Positions 32,805 through 42,706 of a DNA stretch of 64,000 nt are shown here, in pieces (within the stretch, counting starts at the first letter, position 1; every line of letters starts with the position of its first letter). Below the pieces are notes generated by a model. The model did not search any database, was not told where the DNA came from, and worked only from the letters and a program-made list of their open reading frames with translations. The stretch is from positions 108,501-172,500 of the forward strand of contig JAEILZ010000009.1 of the NCBI GenBank assembly GCA_018873225.1, written 5' to 3'. Origin of the DNA: [Phialemoniopsis] sp. UDSM-2020 (lineage: Eukaryota > Ascomycota > Sordariomycetes > Thyridiales > Thyridiaceae). A program made the position numbers and the translations under genes.

Positions 32805-34361
32805 CTAGGCGGTATCATCGTCAGGTCCAATTAGACCAAGATTCCCTTGCAAGGTGCACCAGATATCTTTCCCATCCGCCGCTTTGCCAACCTTGGCATC
32901 TACGTGTTTCCGTTGAGCCTGACCGGTCTCATTTTGGGCCAACCATATATCGTCATCGGTGGTGTCCCCCTCAATCGTAGATGCTTCTGTTGTAATATTG
33001 CCCAATAACTGATCCAGTTCGCTGAGAATCTTCATAGAACCCTCCAAAGCAAGCTGGCCGTCCTCGATTTTTTCGGCGACAACCTCAAGCGTCGCGATCT
33101 TGGCTGAGTCTGCGGCGTAAACCCATGCATTCGCACGAGTGGAGGCCCCTCCGTTGTCCACAGGTGCCAGGCCTTCTCTAAGTCCTTTCCGTCTGTTGGC
33201 CGAGGGCTGAGGGAAGCTGGGCAGCAGCTGGCTCTCCTCCGCAAGGTGGTCTAGTGTCTGGCATGTGTCCTTGAGCTGCTTTGCGAGCGTGACATTTAGA
33301 TGAGACTTTTGGGCAATGAAGCCCTTTTGTTCGTGAGCTAGAGCTAAAAGCTTCTCAAGGTAAGGTGTGAGCACATGAGCTGTTGGGGCCGTTACATCTG
33401 GGCTTGGTGATTTTGAAGACTCCGCATTCCGTGACTGCGGCTGTATGATTGGTTGCGGTCTCTGGGAGATTGCCTGTACCGTTGCTTTGCGGACCTTCAG
33501 GTATTCGAGATACCTTTGCTTGATACTGGCTAGTTGCTCCTCAATGCGTGCTTGGTCGGATGAGTTCTGTTTGATCTTTGCAGGAGACGACTCGACCTCG
33601 TCTGGTTCATCGGCCGGGGCGTTGGCAAGCTCAGCCTCGATCCAGGAGATGAGCTCGTCACGCGTGACACTCAAGGCTTTCAGTTTAGCTTCATCGCTAA
33701 CTTTAGAAGGCAGACTCGAAGAGCGTGTTCGCATGTCCTTTAGCAATTGCTCCTCCTTCTTCAGAAGCAGTTTGGCGCGAAGCACCGATTTCTCTAGCTG
33801 GCCGATGAGCAGTTTGAGGTCTGTTCTGCCGGCTTCACTGTCAATGGCAAATCCATCGACTACTTGCTTTGGCACCCGCGGCAATGGGCAAGAGTCCCTA
33901 AATATCTCTTCTGGATCCAGAAAGCTCTGGGACGCAGCTGGCTTCTGGCTCAGAGTGGACAGACACTGATCGATCGCATGTAGGCGTTGTTGCTTCTTCT
34001 GTAGCTTGATAGTGGCCAAGTGGTCTTCCAAGAAGTTTGGACCTCGAGGGAGAGCCCGTGGTACCGCGCTAGGTTTTGGGCGGGTGGCTTCATTCCGTAC
34101 TGCCTGGTACTCCCTTTGAGCCTTGATATTCGCATCAACGGCCTTCAGGTACTCCCTCTGCAGATCTCCAGTCTCCGAATTCGACTTCACTCTGAAGGAT
34201 GAGTCGGTCAGAGCCAGAGGAGCAGTATCGTTCTGTGCTCCACGACATGCGTTAAGGTGTGCGGCAAGTATCCGCCGGATGCGGAGGACCTCTTCCCTTG
34301 GCCTGATGTAAGGCTCAAGGGACGACTTGATCGCGTCTGCTGTTCCGGGAGAGGGTGTCAT
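32805..34361 (-). CDS. coiled-coil protein, uncharacterised
   Basis: The product is 518 aa from the ATG at 34361 (MTPSPGTADA); the frame extends upstream to 34415, giving 536 aa. It is mostly alpha-helical with heptad-like stretches (REYLKAVDANIKAQREYQAV, LEKSVLRAKLLLKKEEQLLK, RIEEQLASIKQRYLEYLKV). Pro/Ser-rich linkers separate these, and the tail is acidic (TIEGDTTDDDIW). It has no membrane segment and no catalytic motif. This pattern fits a structural subunit of a microtubule- or kinetochore-associated complex such as augmin, but that is only a guess from composition. RFC2 is convergent downstream and BRR2 divergent upstream. Confidence 0.75.
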   Translation of the reverse strand: MTPSPGTADAIKSSLEPYIRPREEVLRIRRILAAHLNACRGAQNDTAPLALTDSSFRVKSNSETGDLQREYLKAVDANIKAQREYQAVRNEATRPKPSAVPRALPRGPNFLEDHLATIKLQKKQQRLHAIDQCLSTLSQKPAASQSFLDPEEIFRDSCPLPRVPKQVVDGFAIDSEAGRTDLKLLIGQLEKSVLRAKLLLKKEEQLLKDMRTRSSSLPSKVSDEAKLKALSVTRDELISWIEAELANAPADEPDEVESSPAKIKQNSSDQARIEEQLASIKQRYLEYLKVRKATVQAISQRPQPIIQPQSRNAESSKSPSPDVTAPTAHVLTPYLEKLLALAHEQKGFIAQKSHLNVTLAKQLKDTCQTLDHLAEESQLLPSFPQPSANRRKGLREGLAPVDNGGASTRANAWVYAADSAKIATLEVVAEKIEDGQLALEGSMKILSELDQLLGNITTEASTIEGDTTDDDIWLAQNETGQAQRKHVDAKVGKAADGKDIWCTLQGNLGLIGPDDDTA

Positions 34362-34997
34362 GATTGGCGTCGCAAAAGGAGGCCATGAAGAAACTTCAAT
34401 GAAAACCCTAGTCAAGTGATCTAGGTTCTTGAAAATCTAATCTCAGCTGATCTCCAGTTTGAAAGTCAGTCTGGTTCGGTGAGCACCTGGTCGAGACACG
34501 GGCAACGCATCAGTAAATAGCCAGTGCAGACAGTAGACATAAAGTTTTATCCTTGCATTAGAGCAAACTAGTAGGCACAAGGAAGATGCTACTTTGGCTC
34601 TTATTTTTCCCGTAGCGGGACACCCACTGTTTACTGTGACGACCAACGACCAATCATGGAGCTCAACAGAATTTTGGCGGGGCACCTCTAGAAAATATCC
34701 ACTTGACTCGACGAGATGCGCCTAGGCAGGTTGAGGCTCGCGACAAACTACAAAATCTTCATACGACCGCACACATTGTCGGATATCCATTCGCTCGAGA
34801 TCCAGGATTTCAATACAAGTGACGGTCATCTACTACGGACGATTGTGACCAGGAAACTTTACCTGGGTATACGGTCGGCGTTGGCGCTCTTGCCACCCGC
34901 ACCCTATCAATGAGGGAGACGCTGTTTTGAAAAATTCGGCGCATTCGACCTTACCTTTCAGACATTTCCACGACTGTCACGATCAGCAGCCGACAAG
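34362..34997. promoter_or_regulatory. divergent promoter region, coiled-coil gene / BRR2
   Basis: This 636-bp stretch contains a CCAAT on the + strand at about 34649. It also contains a 65-codon frame (34716-34913) that ends 84 bp before the BRR2 ATG and could be a uORF or chance. No other feature is seen. Confidence 0.45.
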
Positions 34998-37900
34998 ATG
35001 ACGGACCATCAGCGAGATGTGTCGCAGTACAAATACTCGGCCATGTCCAACCTGGTTCTCCAGGCGGACCGTCGATTCGTTACAAGACGAAACGATGAGG
35101 CCACAGGTGATCCTGAGTCCCTAGCCGGTCGGCTGTCCATCAGGGATATGGGATCGCGGAATTTGAGGGACGTCGTCCCGAAGCAGAAGAAGATTGCCAT
35201 GCCTGATGTTCAGAGAGGAAGTCTCAGGGACGGTGAAGAAATTCTCCAACGCGAACAGCGGAAACGACAAGGCCAGGCAGCTCCGAGAGGCGCTGGAATT
35301 CTTGCTGGAGCTGATCTTCTCGTCGAGGGACTACGTTATAGGCCGCGCACGCAAGCGACACGAGCCACATTCGACCTGATCCTGTCCATTGTTGCGCGGA
35401 GTCTGGGAGACGTACCCCACGAAGTCGTACGCAGTGCCGCGGATGCTGCGCTCGAATACCTGAAGGACGATGACTTGAAAGATTACGATAAGAAGAAGGA
35501 GATAGACGACATTCTGGGCGCCGCCATGTCTGCAAAGGAGTTCAATGAGCTTGTCAACCTCGGAAAGAAGATCACCGACTACGACGCACAAGACGATGAT
35601 GAGGAGATGGGTAATGCAGGCAATGACGAAGAAGAGATCGACGATCGTCAGGGCGTTGCTGTTGATTTTGAGGAGGATGACGAAGACGGTGAAGGCTTCG
35701 TAGACGAAGTGCGCGACGAGTCCTCGGAAGATGAAGATGCCGATGAGGAGGATCGTCCCGAACTGGACGAAGACGGTGTCGCTGGAGGTGCTGGCCAAGA
35801 CCGATCAGAAGAAACCGCGGGCGTGGTTGATGGAGAAGCAATGATAATTGACTCAGCGCCCGCTGGTAGCAAGCGCCAGGAGAAGGAACAGAACAACAAC
35901 TTCGTCCCGGCCCGCGACATTGATGCGTACTGGCTACAGCGCCAAATTGGACGGCTCTACCCAGATGCTCACATCCAGCACGACAAGACGCATCAAGCTC
36001 TTCGAATTCTGTCCGGTGAGCCCGACGAAGAAGGCGCAGAAGAGAAGCAGCTTCGTGAGATCGAAAACGACCTAATGGAGCTGTTCGATTACGAGCACCA
36101 CGAGGTTGTACAGAAACTCATGGAGAACAGAGAGAAGGTTGTCTGGCTTACGAAGCTCGCTCGTGCCGAAAACAAAGAAGAGCGAGAGTCGATCCAGCGC
36201 GAGATGGTCTCCGAGGGCCTGCGATGGATCTTGGACGAGTTGCACGGCAAGTCAGCAGAGGCTGGTAGCAAGGGCAAGATGGAGATTAAGATGGAGGTTG
36301 ACGGACCAGCCTTCGCCGAAGATGCAGTTGCCAAGCCCGAGCGCGCGGAAGGCCAGCTTGTCGGAGGACTCCAACCTCGGAAACTAATCAACCTGGAGAA
36401 CTTGATTTTCGATCAAGGCAACCATCTTATGACCAACCCGAAGGTGAGACTGCCTGAAGGGTCGACGAAGCGCACATTCAAAGGCTACGAGGAAATCCAC
36501 GTTCCACCCCCTAGGAGGCGCAACGATCCGAGCGACGTCAATGTTCCCATCACCGACATGCCCGAATGGGCCAGAATTCCCTTCAGCACCACCAAATCGC
36601 TCAACAAGATTCAGTCGCAATGTTATCCTTCTGCATTCCAGGACGATGGAAACATGCTCGTCTGTGCCCCGACCGGTAGTGGCAAGACCAATGTTTCAAT
36701 GTTGACCATCCTTCGTGAGATCGGAAAGAACAGAAACCCCGAGACGGGCGAGATCGACCTGGATGCTTTCAAGATTGTGTATATCGCACCCCTCAAGGCG
36801 CTGGTACAGGAGCAGGTCGGCAACTTTGGCAAGCGTCTGGAGCCCTACGGGATCAAGGTCTCCGAGTTGACTGGTGATCGACAACTCACCAAGCAGCAAA
36901 TCGCGGAAACGCAGATTATCGTGACTACCCCCGAGAAGTGGGATGTCATCACACGAAAGGCGACTGATATCTCATACACAAACCTCGTCCGGCTCATCAT
37001 TATTGACGAGATCCATTTGCTTCACGATGATCGAGGCCCTGTGCTCGAGAGCATTGTCAGCCGAACGATCAGGAAAACAGAGCAGACTGGGGAGCCCGTC
37101 CGACTCGTTGGTCTGTCCGCAACACTCCCGAACTATCGGGATGTCGCAAGCTTCCTCCGCGTAGACCCTAACAACGGACTGTACCACTTTGACGGTACCT
37201 TCCGCCCCTGCCCTCTTCGCCAGGAATTCATCGGCGTTACAGACAAGCGTGCCATCAAACAGCTCAAAACTATGAACGACATCACCTACACCAAAGTACT
37301 CGAGCATGTTGGCAAGAACCGCAACCAGATGCTGATCTTTGTTCACTCGAGAAAGGAGACGTCCAAGACTGCCCGTTACGTCCGAGACAAGGCTCTCGAG
37401 ATGGAGACAATCAACCAGATCTTGAAGCATGACGCCGGTAGCCGTGAGGTTCTCAAGGAGGCTGCTGATTCAGCAACGGATAAGGAACTCAAGGATCTTC
37501 TGCCGTACGGTTTCGGTATTCACCATGCCGGTATGAGCCGAGCCGATCGAACCGATGTCGAAGAGCTCTTCGCCCAGGGTGCTATTCAAGTCCTCTGCTG
37601 TACTGCTACTCTTGCTTGGGGTGTCAACCTTCCCGCGCATACCGTCATCATCAAGGGGACTCAGGTCTACTCCCCCGAAAAGGGTAGCTGGGTTGAGCTC
37701 AGCCCGCAAGATGTGCTGCAGATGCTCGGTCGTGCCGGGCGTCCTCAGTTTGACACATATGGTGAAGGTATCATCATTACTACGCAGGGCGAGATTCAGT
37801 ACTACCTGTCATTGCTGAACCAGCAGTTGCCGATCGAGAGTCAGTTTGTCAGTCGTCTTGTGGACAACTTGAATGCAGAGATTGTGCTCGGTAATGTCCG

Positions 37901-40900
37901 ATCACGAGACGAGGGAGTTGAGTGGCTAGGCTACACATACTTGTTCGTTCGGATGCTTCGCTCACCTGGGCTGTATCAAGTCGGCGCAGAGTATGAGGAC
38001 GATGAAGCCCTTGAGCAAAAGCGTGTGGACCTGATTCATTCCGCCGCGATGATTTTGAGAAAGACAAACCTGGCGAAGTACGACGAAAAGACAGGCAAAC
38101 TTCAAGCCACCGAACTTGGTCGCATTGCATCGCATTACTACATCACGCACGGCTCAATGGACACCTACAACAACCTTATCCAGCCGTCGATCACAACCAT
38201 CGAGCTATTCAGGGTATTCGCCCTAAGCGCTGAATTCAAGTACATTCCTGTGCGACAGGAGGAGAAGCTGGAGCTTGCCAAACTTCTCGGCAGGGTGCCC
38301 ATCCCGGTTAAGGAGAGCATCGAGGAGCCGCACGCGAAGATCAATGTACTCCTTCAGGCGTATATCTCGCGTCTCAAGCTCGAAGGCCTGGCACTCATGG
38401 CTGATATGGTCTATGTCACACAGTCTGCGGGTCGTATTCTTCGCGCAGTCTTTGAGATTGCTCTCAAGAAGGGGTGGGCTACAGTTGCCAAGACCGCCCT
38501 GGATCTCTGCAAGATGGCTGAGAAGCGTATGTGGCCGACCATGTCACCGCTCCGACAATTCCCCATGTGCTCTCGAGACATCGTCCAGAAGTCCGAGCGA
38601 ATTGATGTGCCCTGGTCCAGCTACTTTGATCTTGATCCGCCTCGTATGGGAGAGCTCTTGGGTATGCCTAAAGCCGGCAAGACTGTCTGCAGCCTCGTTG
38701 CCAAATTCCCGAGAGTCGAGATACAAGCACAAGTTCAGCCAATGACGAGGTCCATGCTCCGCGTCGAGCTCACTATTACGCCCAATTTCGAGTGGGATGA
38801 TGAAGTTCACGGCATTGCCGAGAGCTTCTGGGTTGTTGTGGAGGATTCAGATGGCGAGGAAATTCTCTTCCACGACCAATTCATTCTTCGCAAGGACTAT
38901 GCCGAGTCTGAGTCTAATGAACACTTGGTTGAGTTCACTGTGCCCATCACTGATCCGATGCCACCCAACTACTTCATCTCGGTGATTTCGGATCGATGGA
39001 TGCACTCAGAGACTCGCCTGGCCGTTTCTTTCCAGAAGCTGCTGTTGCCTGACAAGTTCCCTCCCCACACGGAGCTTCTTGATCTTCAACCTTTGCCGGT
39101 GTCGGCGCTCAAGGCCAAGGACTACATTGCGCTCTACCCCGAGTGGCAGCACTTCAACAAAATTCAGACGCAGACTTTCAACTCTCTGTACACCACCGAA
39201 CAGAACGTCTTTGTTGGTGCACCAACGGGCAGTGGAAAGACTGTATGCGCTGAATTCGCCCTGCTGCGACACTGGGCGCAAAAGGAGCCTGGCCGTGCTG
39301 TGTACATTGCTCCATTCCAAGAGTTAGTGGATGCCCGCTTCCAGCATTGGCAGAAGAGGTTTTCTGAGCTCAGAGGTGGCAAGGATGTCGTCAAGTTGAC
39401 CGGAGAAACTGCGACAGACCTCAAGCTGCTTGAGCAGGGTGACCTGGTACTGGCTACCCCAACTCAGTGGGACGTCCTCTCTCGGCAGTGGAAGCGGCGA
39501 AAGAATGTTCAAACCGTCGAGCTATTCATTGCTGATGAGCTGCATATGCTTGGTGGTCAGCAGGGCCACATTTACGAGGTCATTGTCTCGCGCATGCACT
39601 CCATCCGGTCCGCTACCGAACTTCCCATGCGAATCATCGGGCTGAGCGTACCCCTTGCCAACGCTCGCGATATGGGTGAATGGATTGATGCGAAGAAACA
39701 TGAAATCTACAATTTCAGCCCGCACGTTCGACCCGTACCTCTCGAGCTGCACATCCAGTCCTACACCATCCCGCATTTCCCTTCGCTCATGCTTGCCATG
39801 GCAAAGCCGACGTACCTCGCCATCACCCAGATGTCAGCCAACCAGCCAGCTCTGATATTCGTGCCAAGCAGAAAACAGACCAGAGCCACGGCGCGTGACC
39901 TTCTGACTGCCTGCCTGGCAGACGATGACGAAGATCGCTTCCTTCACGTTGAGGTGGAGCAGATGAGGCCTCTACTCGAGAAAGTCCAGGAGGATGCCTT
40001 GAAAGAGTCTCTCTCTCATGGTGTCGGGTATTACCATGAAGCACTCAGCTTGACCGATAGGCGCATTGTCAAGCACCTGTATGACAATGGAGCTATCCAA
40101 GTCCTGATTGCTTCGCGTGATGTCTGCTGGGAACTCGACTGCACCGCCCACCTCGTCGTGGTGATGGGCACTCAGTACTTTGAGGGACGCGAGCATCGTT
40201 ATGTCGACTATCCTCTCAGCGAAGTGCTTCAGATGTTTGGCAAAGCTCTCCGGCCTTCCAAGGACGGCCGAGGACGCGGCGTGCTGATGTTGCCTGCTGT
40301 CAAGCGCGAGTTCTACAAGAAGTTCCTCAACGACGCCATTCCGGTAGAAAGCCACCTCCACAACTTCCTGCACGATGCCTTTGTCACGGAGATTAGCACC
40401 AGGATGATTGAGTCTGGTGAGGATGCCCTGAACTGGACAACCTTCACATACTTCTACCGCCGACTTTTGGCCAATCCCAGCTACTACAGCTTACCTGACA
40501 GGTCCGATGAGAGTCTCAGCAAGTATCTCTCGGACATGGTGGAAGACACGTTGACGGAACTTGGAGAGGCCAAGATCATCGAGTTCGATGAGGAGGATGG
40601 CAGCGTCGCTCCACAGAATGCAGCCATGATTGCGGCGTACTACAACATCTCCTACATCACGATGCAGACTTTCCTCCTCTCCCTCAGCGCTCGCACGAAG
40701 CTCAAGGGGATCTTGGAGATTGCGACCTCGGCTACTGAATTCGAATCTATCCAGATCCGCCGTCATGAGGAGGGGCTTCTTCGCCGTATCTACGACAGAG
40801 TGCCTGTCAAGATGGCCCAGCCTGTCTACGACTCGCCCCACTTCAAGGCCTTTGTGCTACTGCAAGCTCATTTCTCTCGCATGCAGCTGCCTATCGACCT

Positions 40901-41690
40901 GGCCAAGGACCAGGAGATCATTCTGTCTAAGATTCTGAGCCTTCTCAGTGCTACCGTCGATATTCTATCTTCTGATGGCCACCTGAACGCCATGAATGCC
41001 ATGGAAATGTCGCAAATGGTTGTCCAGGCCATGTGGGATCGTGATAGCCCCCTGAAGCAAATTCCGCACTTCTCGCCCGAAGTCGTCAAGGTGGCGAACG
41101 AGTTTGGGTACGTAAATGACGCCTTGTATTGCACGAAAACTACTAACCAGTTGGCCTACAGAATCAAGGACATTTTCGATTTCATGGAGGCGATGAATCC
41201 CGAGGAGAACCCGCAGTATGGTGCTCTGATCAAGGGCTTGAAGCTGTCTCAGGGGCAACTGGCACAGGCTGCAAACTTCACAAACAGCAAGTACCCTGAT
41301 ATCTCCTTGGAGTTCGAGGTCGAAGACGAGGATAGCATCACCGCTGGTGAACCATCCTACCTGAAGATCAAGATTGAACGGGAGGTGGATGAGGATGAGG
41401 AGTTCGATCCCTCGGTGCACGCGCCGTTCTACCCGGTGAAGAAGATGGAGAACTGGTGGCTCGTGGTCGGTGACGAGGCCACCAAGTCGCTCCTGGCGAT
41501 CAAGAGAGTGACGGTTGGTCGCAATCTGAACGTCCGCCTGGAATTCACGGTACCCACGCCCGGCGAGCACGAGCTCAAGCTGTTCCTCATGAGCGATAGC
41601 TACGTGGGAGTTGATCAGGAGCCGACCTTCTCTGTCAAGGTGGCAGAGGGTATGGACGAGGACGATTCAGAGGAGGAGGAGAGCGAGTAA
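34998..41690 (+). CDS. BRR2: U5 snRNP RNA helicase Brr2
   Basis: A near-continuous frame encodes 2230 codons. A 54-nt in-frame intron at 41108-41161 reduces the mature protein to about 2212 aa. Brr2 unwinds U4/U6 during spliceosome activation and acts again in disassembly. The two Ski2-like helicase cassettes are visible. The first has APTGSGKT (about 557-564), DEIH (about 669-672) and a first Sec63 domain. The second, structurally similar and probably regulatory, has APTGSGKT (about 1406), a degenerate DELH (about 1513) and a second Sec63 domain. The N-terminus (about 1-450) has the PWI-like and acidic regions of the family, and the C-terminus is acidic (DEDDSEEEESE). The length matches orthologs at about 2.1-2.2 thousand residues. 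The start follows from the conserved YKYSAMSNLVLQADRR opening. Confidence 0.97.
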   Translation: MTDHQRDVSQYKYSAMSNLVLQADRRFVTRRNDEATGDPESLAGRLSIRDMGSRNLRDVVPKQKKIAMPDVQRGSLRDGEEILQREQRKRQGQAAPRGAGILAGADLLVEGLRYRPRTQATRATFDLILSIVARSLGDVPHEVVRSAADAALEYLKDDDLKDYDKKKEIDDILGAAMSAKEFNELVNLGKKITDYDAQDDDEEMGNAGNDEEEIDDRQGVAVDFEEDDEDGEGFVDEVRDESSEDEDADEEDRPELDEDGVAGGAGQDRSEETAGVVDGEAMIIDSAPAGSKRQEKEQNNNFVPARDIDAYWLQRQIGRLYPDAHIQHDKTHQALRILSGEPDEEGAEEKQLREIENDLMELFDYEHHEVVQKLMENREKVVWLTKLARAENKEERESIQREMVSEGLRWILDELHGKSAEAGSKGKMEIKMEVDGPAFAEDAVAKPERAEGQLVGGLQPRKLINLENLIFDQGNHLMTNPKVRLPEGSTKRTFKGYEEIHVPPPRRRNDPSDVNVPITDMPEWARIPFSTTKSLNKIQSQCYPSAFQDDGNMLVCAPTGSGKTNVSMLTILREIGKNRNPETGEIDLDAFKIVYIAPLKALVQEQVGNFGKRLEPYGIKVSELTGDRQLTKQQIAETQIIVTTPEKWDVITRKATDISYTNLVRLIIIDEIHLLHDDRGPVLESIVSRTIRKTEQTGEPVRLVGLSATLPNYRDVASFLRVDPNNGLYHFDGTFRPCPLRQEFIGVTDKRAIKQLKTMNDITYTKVLEHVGKNRNQMLIFVHSRKETSKTARYVRDKALEMETINQILKHDAGSREVLKEAADSATDKELKDLLPYGFGIHHAGMSRADRTDVEELFAQGAIQVLCCTATLAWGVNLPAHTVIIKGTQVYSPEKGSWVELSPQDVLQMLGRAGRPQFDTYGEGIIITTQGEIQYYLSLLNQQLPIESQFVSRLVDNLNAEIVLGNVRSRDEGVEWLGYTYLFVRMLRSPGLYQVGAEYEDDEALEQKRVDLIHSAAMILRKTNLAKYDEKTGKLQATELGRIASHYYITHGSMDTYNNLIQPSITTIELFRVFALSAEFKYIPVRQEEKLELAKLLGRVPIPVKESIEEPHAKINVLLQAYISRLKLEGLALMADMVYVTQSAGRILRAVFEIALKKGWATVAKTALDLCKMAEKRMWPTMSPLRQFPMCSRDIVQKSERIDVPWSSYFDLDPPRMGELLGMPKAGKTVCSLVAKFPRVEIQAQVQPMTRSMLRVELTITPNFEWDDEVHGIAESFWVVVEDSDGEEILFHDQFILRKDYAESESNEHLVEFTVPITDPMPPNYFISVISDRWMHSETRLAVSFQKLLLPDKFPPHTELLDLQPLPVSALKAKDYIALYPEWQHFNKIQTQTFNSLYTTEQNVFVGAPTGSGKTVCAEFALLRHWAQKEPGRAVYIAPFQELVDARFQHWQKRFSELRGGKDVVKLTGETATDLKLLEQGDLVLATPTQWDVLSRQWKRRKNVQTVELFIADELHMLGGQQGHIYEVIVSRMHSIRSATELPMRIIGLSVPLANARDMGEWIDAKKHEIYNFSPHVRPVPLELHIQSYTIPHFPSLMLAMAKPTYLAITQMSANQPALIFVPSRKQTRATARDLLTACLADDDEDRFLHVEVEQMRPLLEKVQEDALKESLSHGVGYYHEALSLTDRRIVKHLYDNGAIQVLIASRDVCWELDCTAHLVVVMGTQYFEGREHRYVDYPLSEVLQMFGKALRPSKDGRGRGVLMLPAVKREFYKKFLNDAIPVESHLHNFLHDAFVTEISTRMIESGEDALNWTTFTYFYRRLLANPSYYSLPDRSDESLSKYLSDMVEDTLTELGEAKIIEFDEEDGSVAPQNAAMIAAYYNISYITMQTFLLSLSARTKLKGILEIATSATEFESIQIRRHEEGLLRRIYDRVPVKMAQPVYDSPHFKAFVLLQAHFSRMQLPIDLAKDQEIILSKILSLLSATVDILSSDGHLNAMNAMEMSQMVVQAMWDRDSPLKQIPHFSPEVVKVANEFGYVNDALYCTKTTNQLAYRIKDIFDFMEAMNPEENPQYGALIKGLKLSQGQLAQAANFTNSKYPDISLEFEVEDEDSITAGEPSYLKIKIEREVDEDEEFDPSVHAPFYPVKKMENWWLVVGDEATKSLLAIKRVTVGRNLNVRLEFTVPTPGEHELKLFLMSDSYVGVDQEPTFSVKVAEGMDEDDSEEEESE
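41108..41161 (+). other. 54-nt in-frame intron in BRR2
   Basis: The donor is GTACGT, a tactaac branch site lies at 41141-41147, and the acceptor is acag. The length is 18 codons with no stop, so unspliced message stays open. Splicing joins EFG to IKDIFDFME, which aligns with the family pattern in the second Sec63 domain; the 18 extra residues do not. Confidence 0.85.
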
Positions 41691-42706
41691 AGGACAGAAA
41701 GGGATGGGCGTTTTCGGCAATCTTCACAGGCCATTGGGACAGAGGGTTTGTATCATATTCTCGAGGTGAAGTGGTTCTGTACTGAATAATTAAAGGGGCG
41801 TTTGATAGCACAAAATGATTGGTTTACGTTCATCTAGCTTTGGTTTTTTTTGTTCCCTTCGTCTCTCATCGCGCCCCCCTACTACCAGTGTCAGGGAGCA
41901 GATCGGGGTTGGTCGAGAGTGCAGTGGACAAGGGTGGCAGTGCTTTTCAGCCGAACACCTTGTTGGGAGGATGTGAGTGGATGGGAAGAGGGAGTACAAG
42001 CATAGCCCGGCGCTTCATCCATGTTGTCTTCCAACTCCTGTTGGAGACGAGATAGGTAGGTAGTGGAATTATCCCCCGCGTAGAGCTTGAAACATCGCGA
42101 TCCTTCATTGGCGGTGGAGCCCGCGCGTTTGGTAGGATCCATACATGTCTACGTACCTACGTCAGGGAAAAGCGGAGAGAGCGAGAGATGGATGGATGCA
42201 TCCACACCTCATCGCGAGTCACCCATCCATGATAGCACAGAGAGTAGTACCTCGAGTACCTCTCCACGCCGTGCACGGACCACGTAGAGTCTCACAACTC
42301 CTCCTGCCTGGGTCTTTTTTCCTTTTGCTTATTGGGGACAAGAGGCGCACTCGCACGCAACGCCTCGACGCAGACGCCAACCACTTCTTTTCCCTCTTCT
42401 GTCCTTGACCGACCCGGCCCTCGATCAATCACACAAAATTTCCACCTTTACCATCCCCACGTCCCGGATTGTGGCAGTCATCGCGACAGACGCTCCAACC
42501 ATTCCAGATTTCCATCACATCCCCCATCAAGCATCAACGCGATCAATCGCGTCTGTCGCCATTTTCTGACGGTTTCTTGACCCGCATCACCACCAGCGTC
42601 GCGCGCGCACTTTGCCCCCCCTCCAATCAGGCCTCGAGGTCAGAGCTTGGAGCTGCATCACCACACTGACATCACAACACCAAATTGGCCGAGATTCCCG
42701 CGCATA
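41691..42706. promoter_or_regulatory. BRR2 3' end and PWWP-gene promoter
   Basis: This 1.0-kb stretch lies between two genes on the same strand. The part before the PWWP ATG is a long pyrimidine-rich leader-like sequence (about 42360-42640). Small frames here look like chance. No other feature is recognised. Confidence 0.5.

Noticed and set aside
36384..37709. Several antisense frames of 67-152 codons across BRR2
   Set aside because: They run opposite the conserved helicase motifs of BRR2 and are fully explained by its codon bias.
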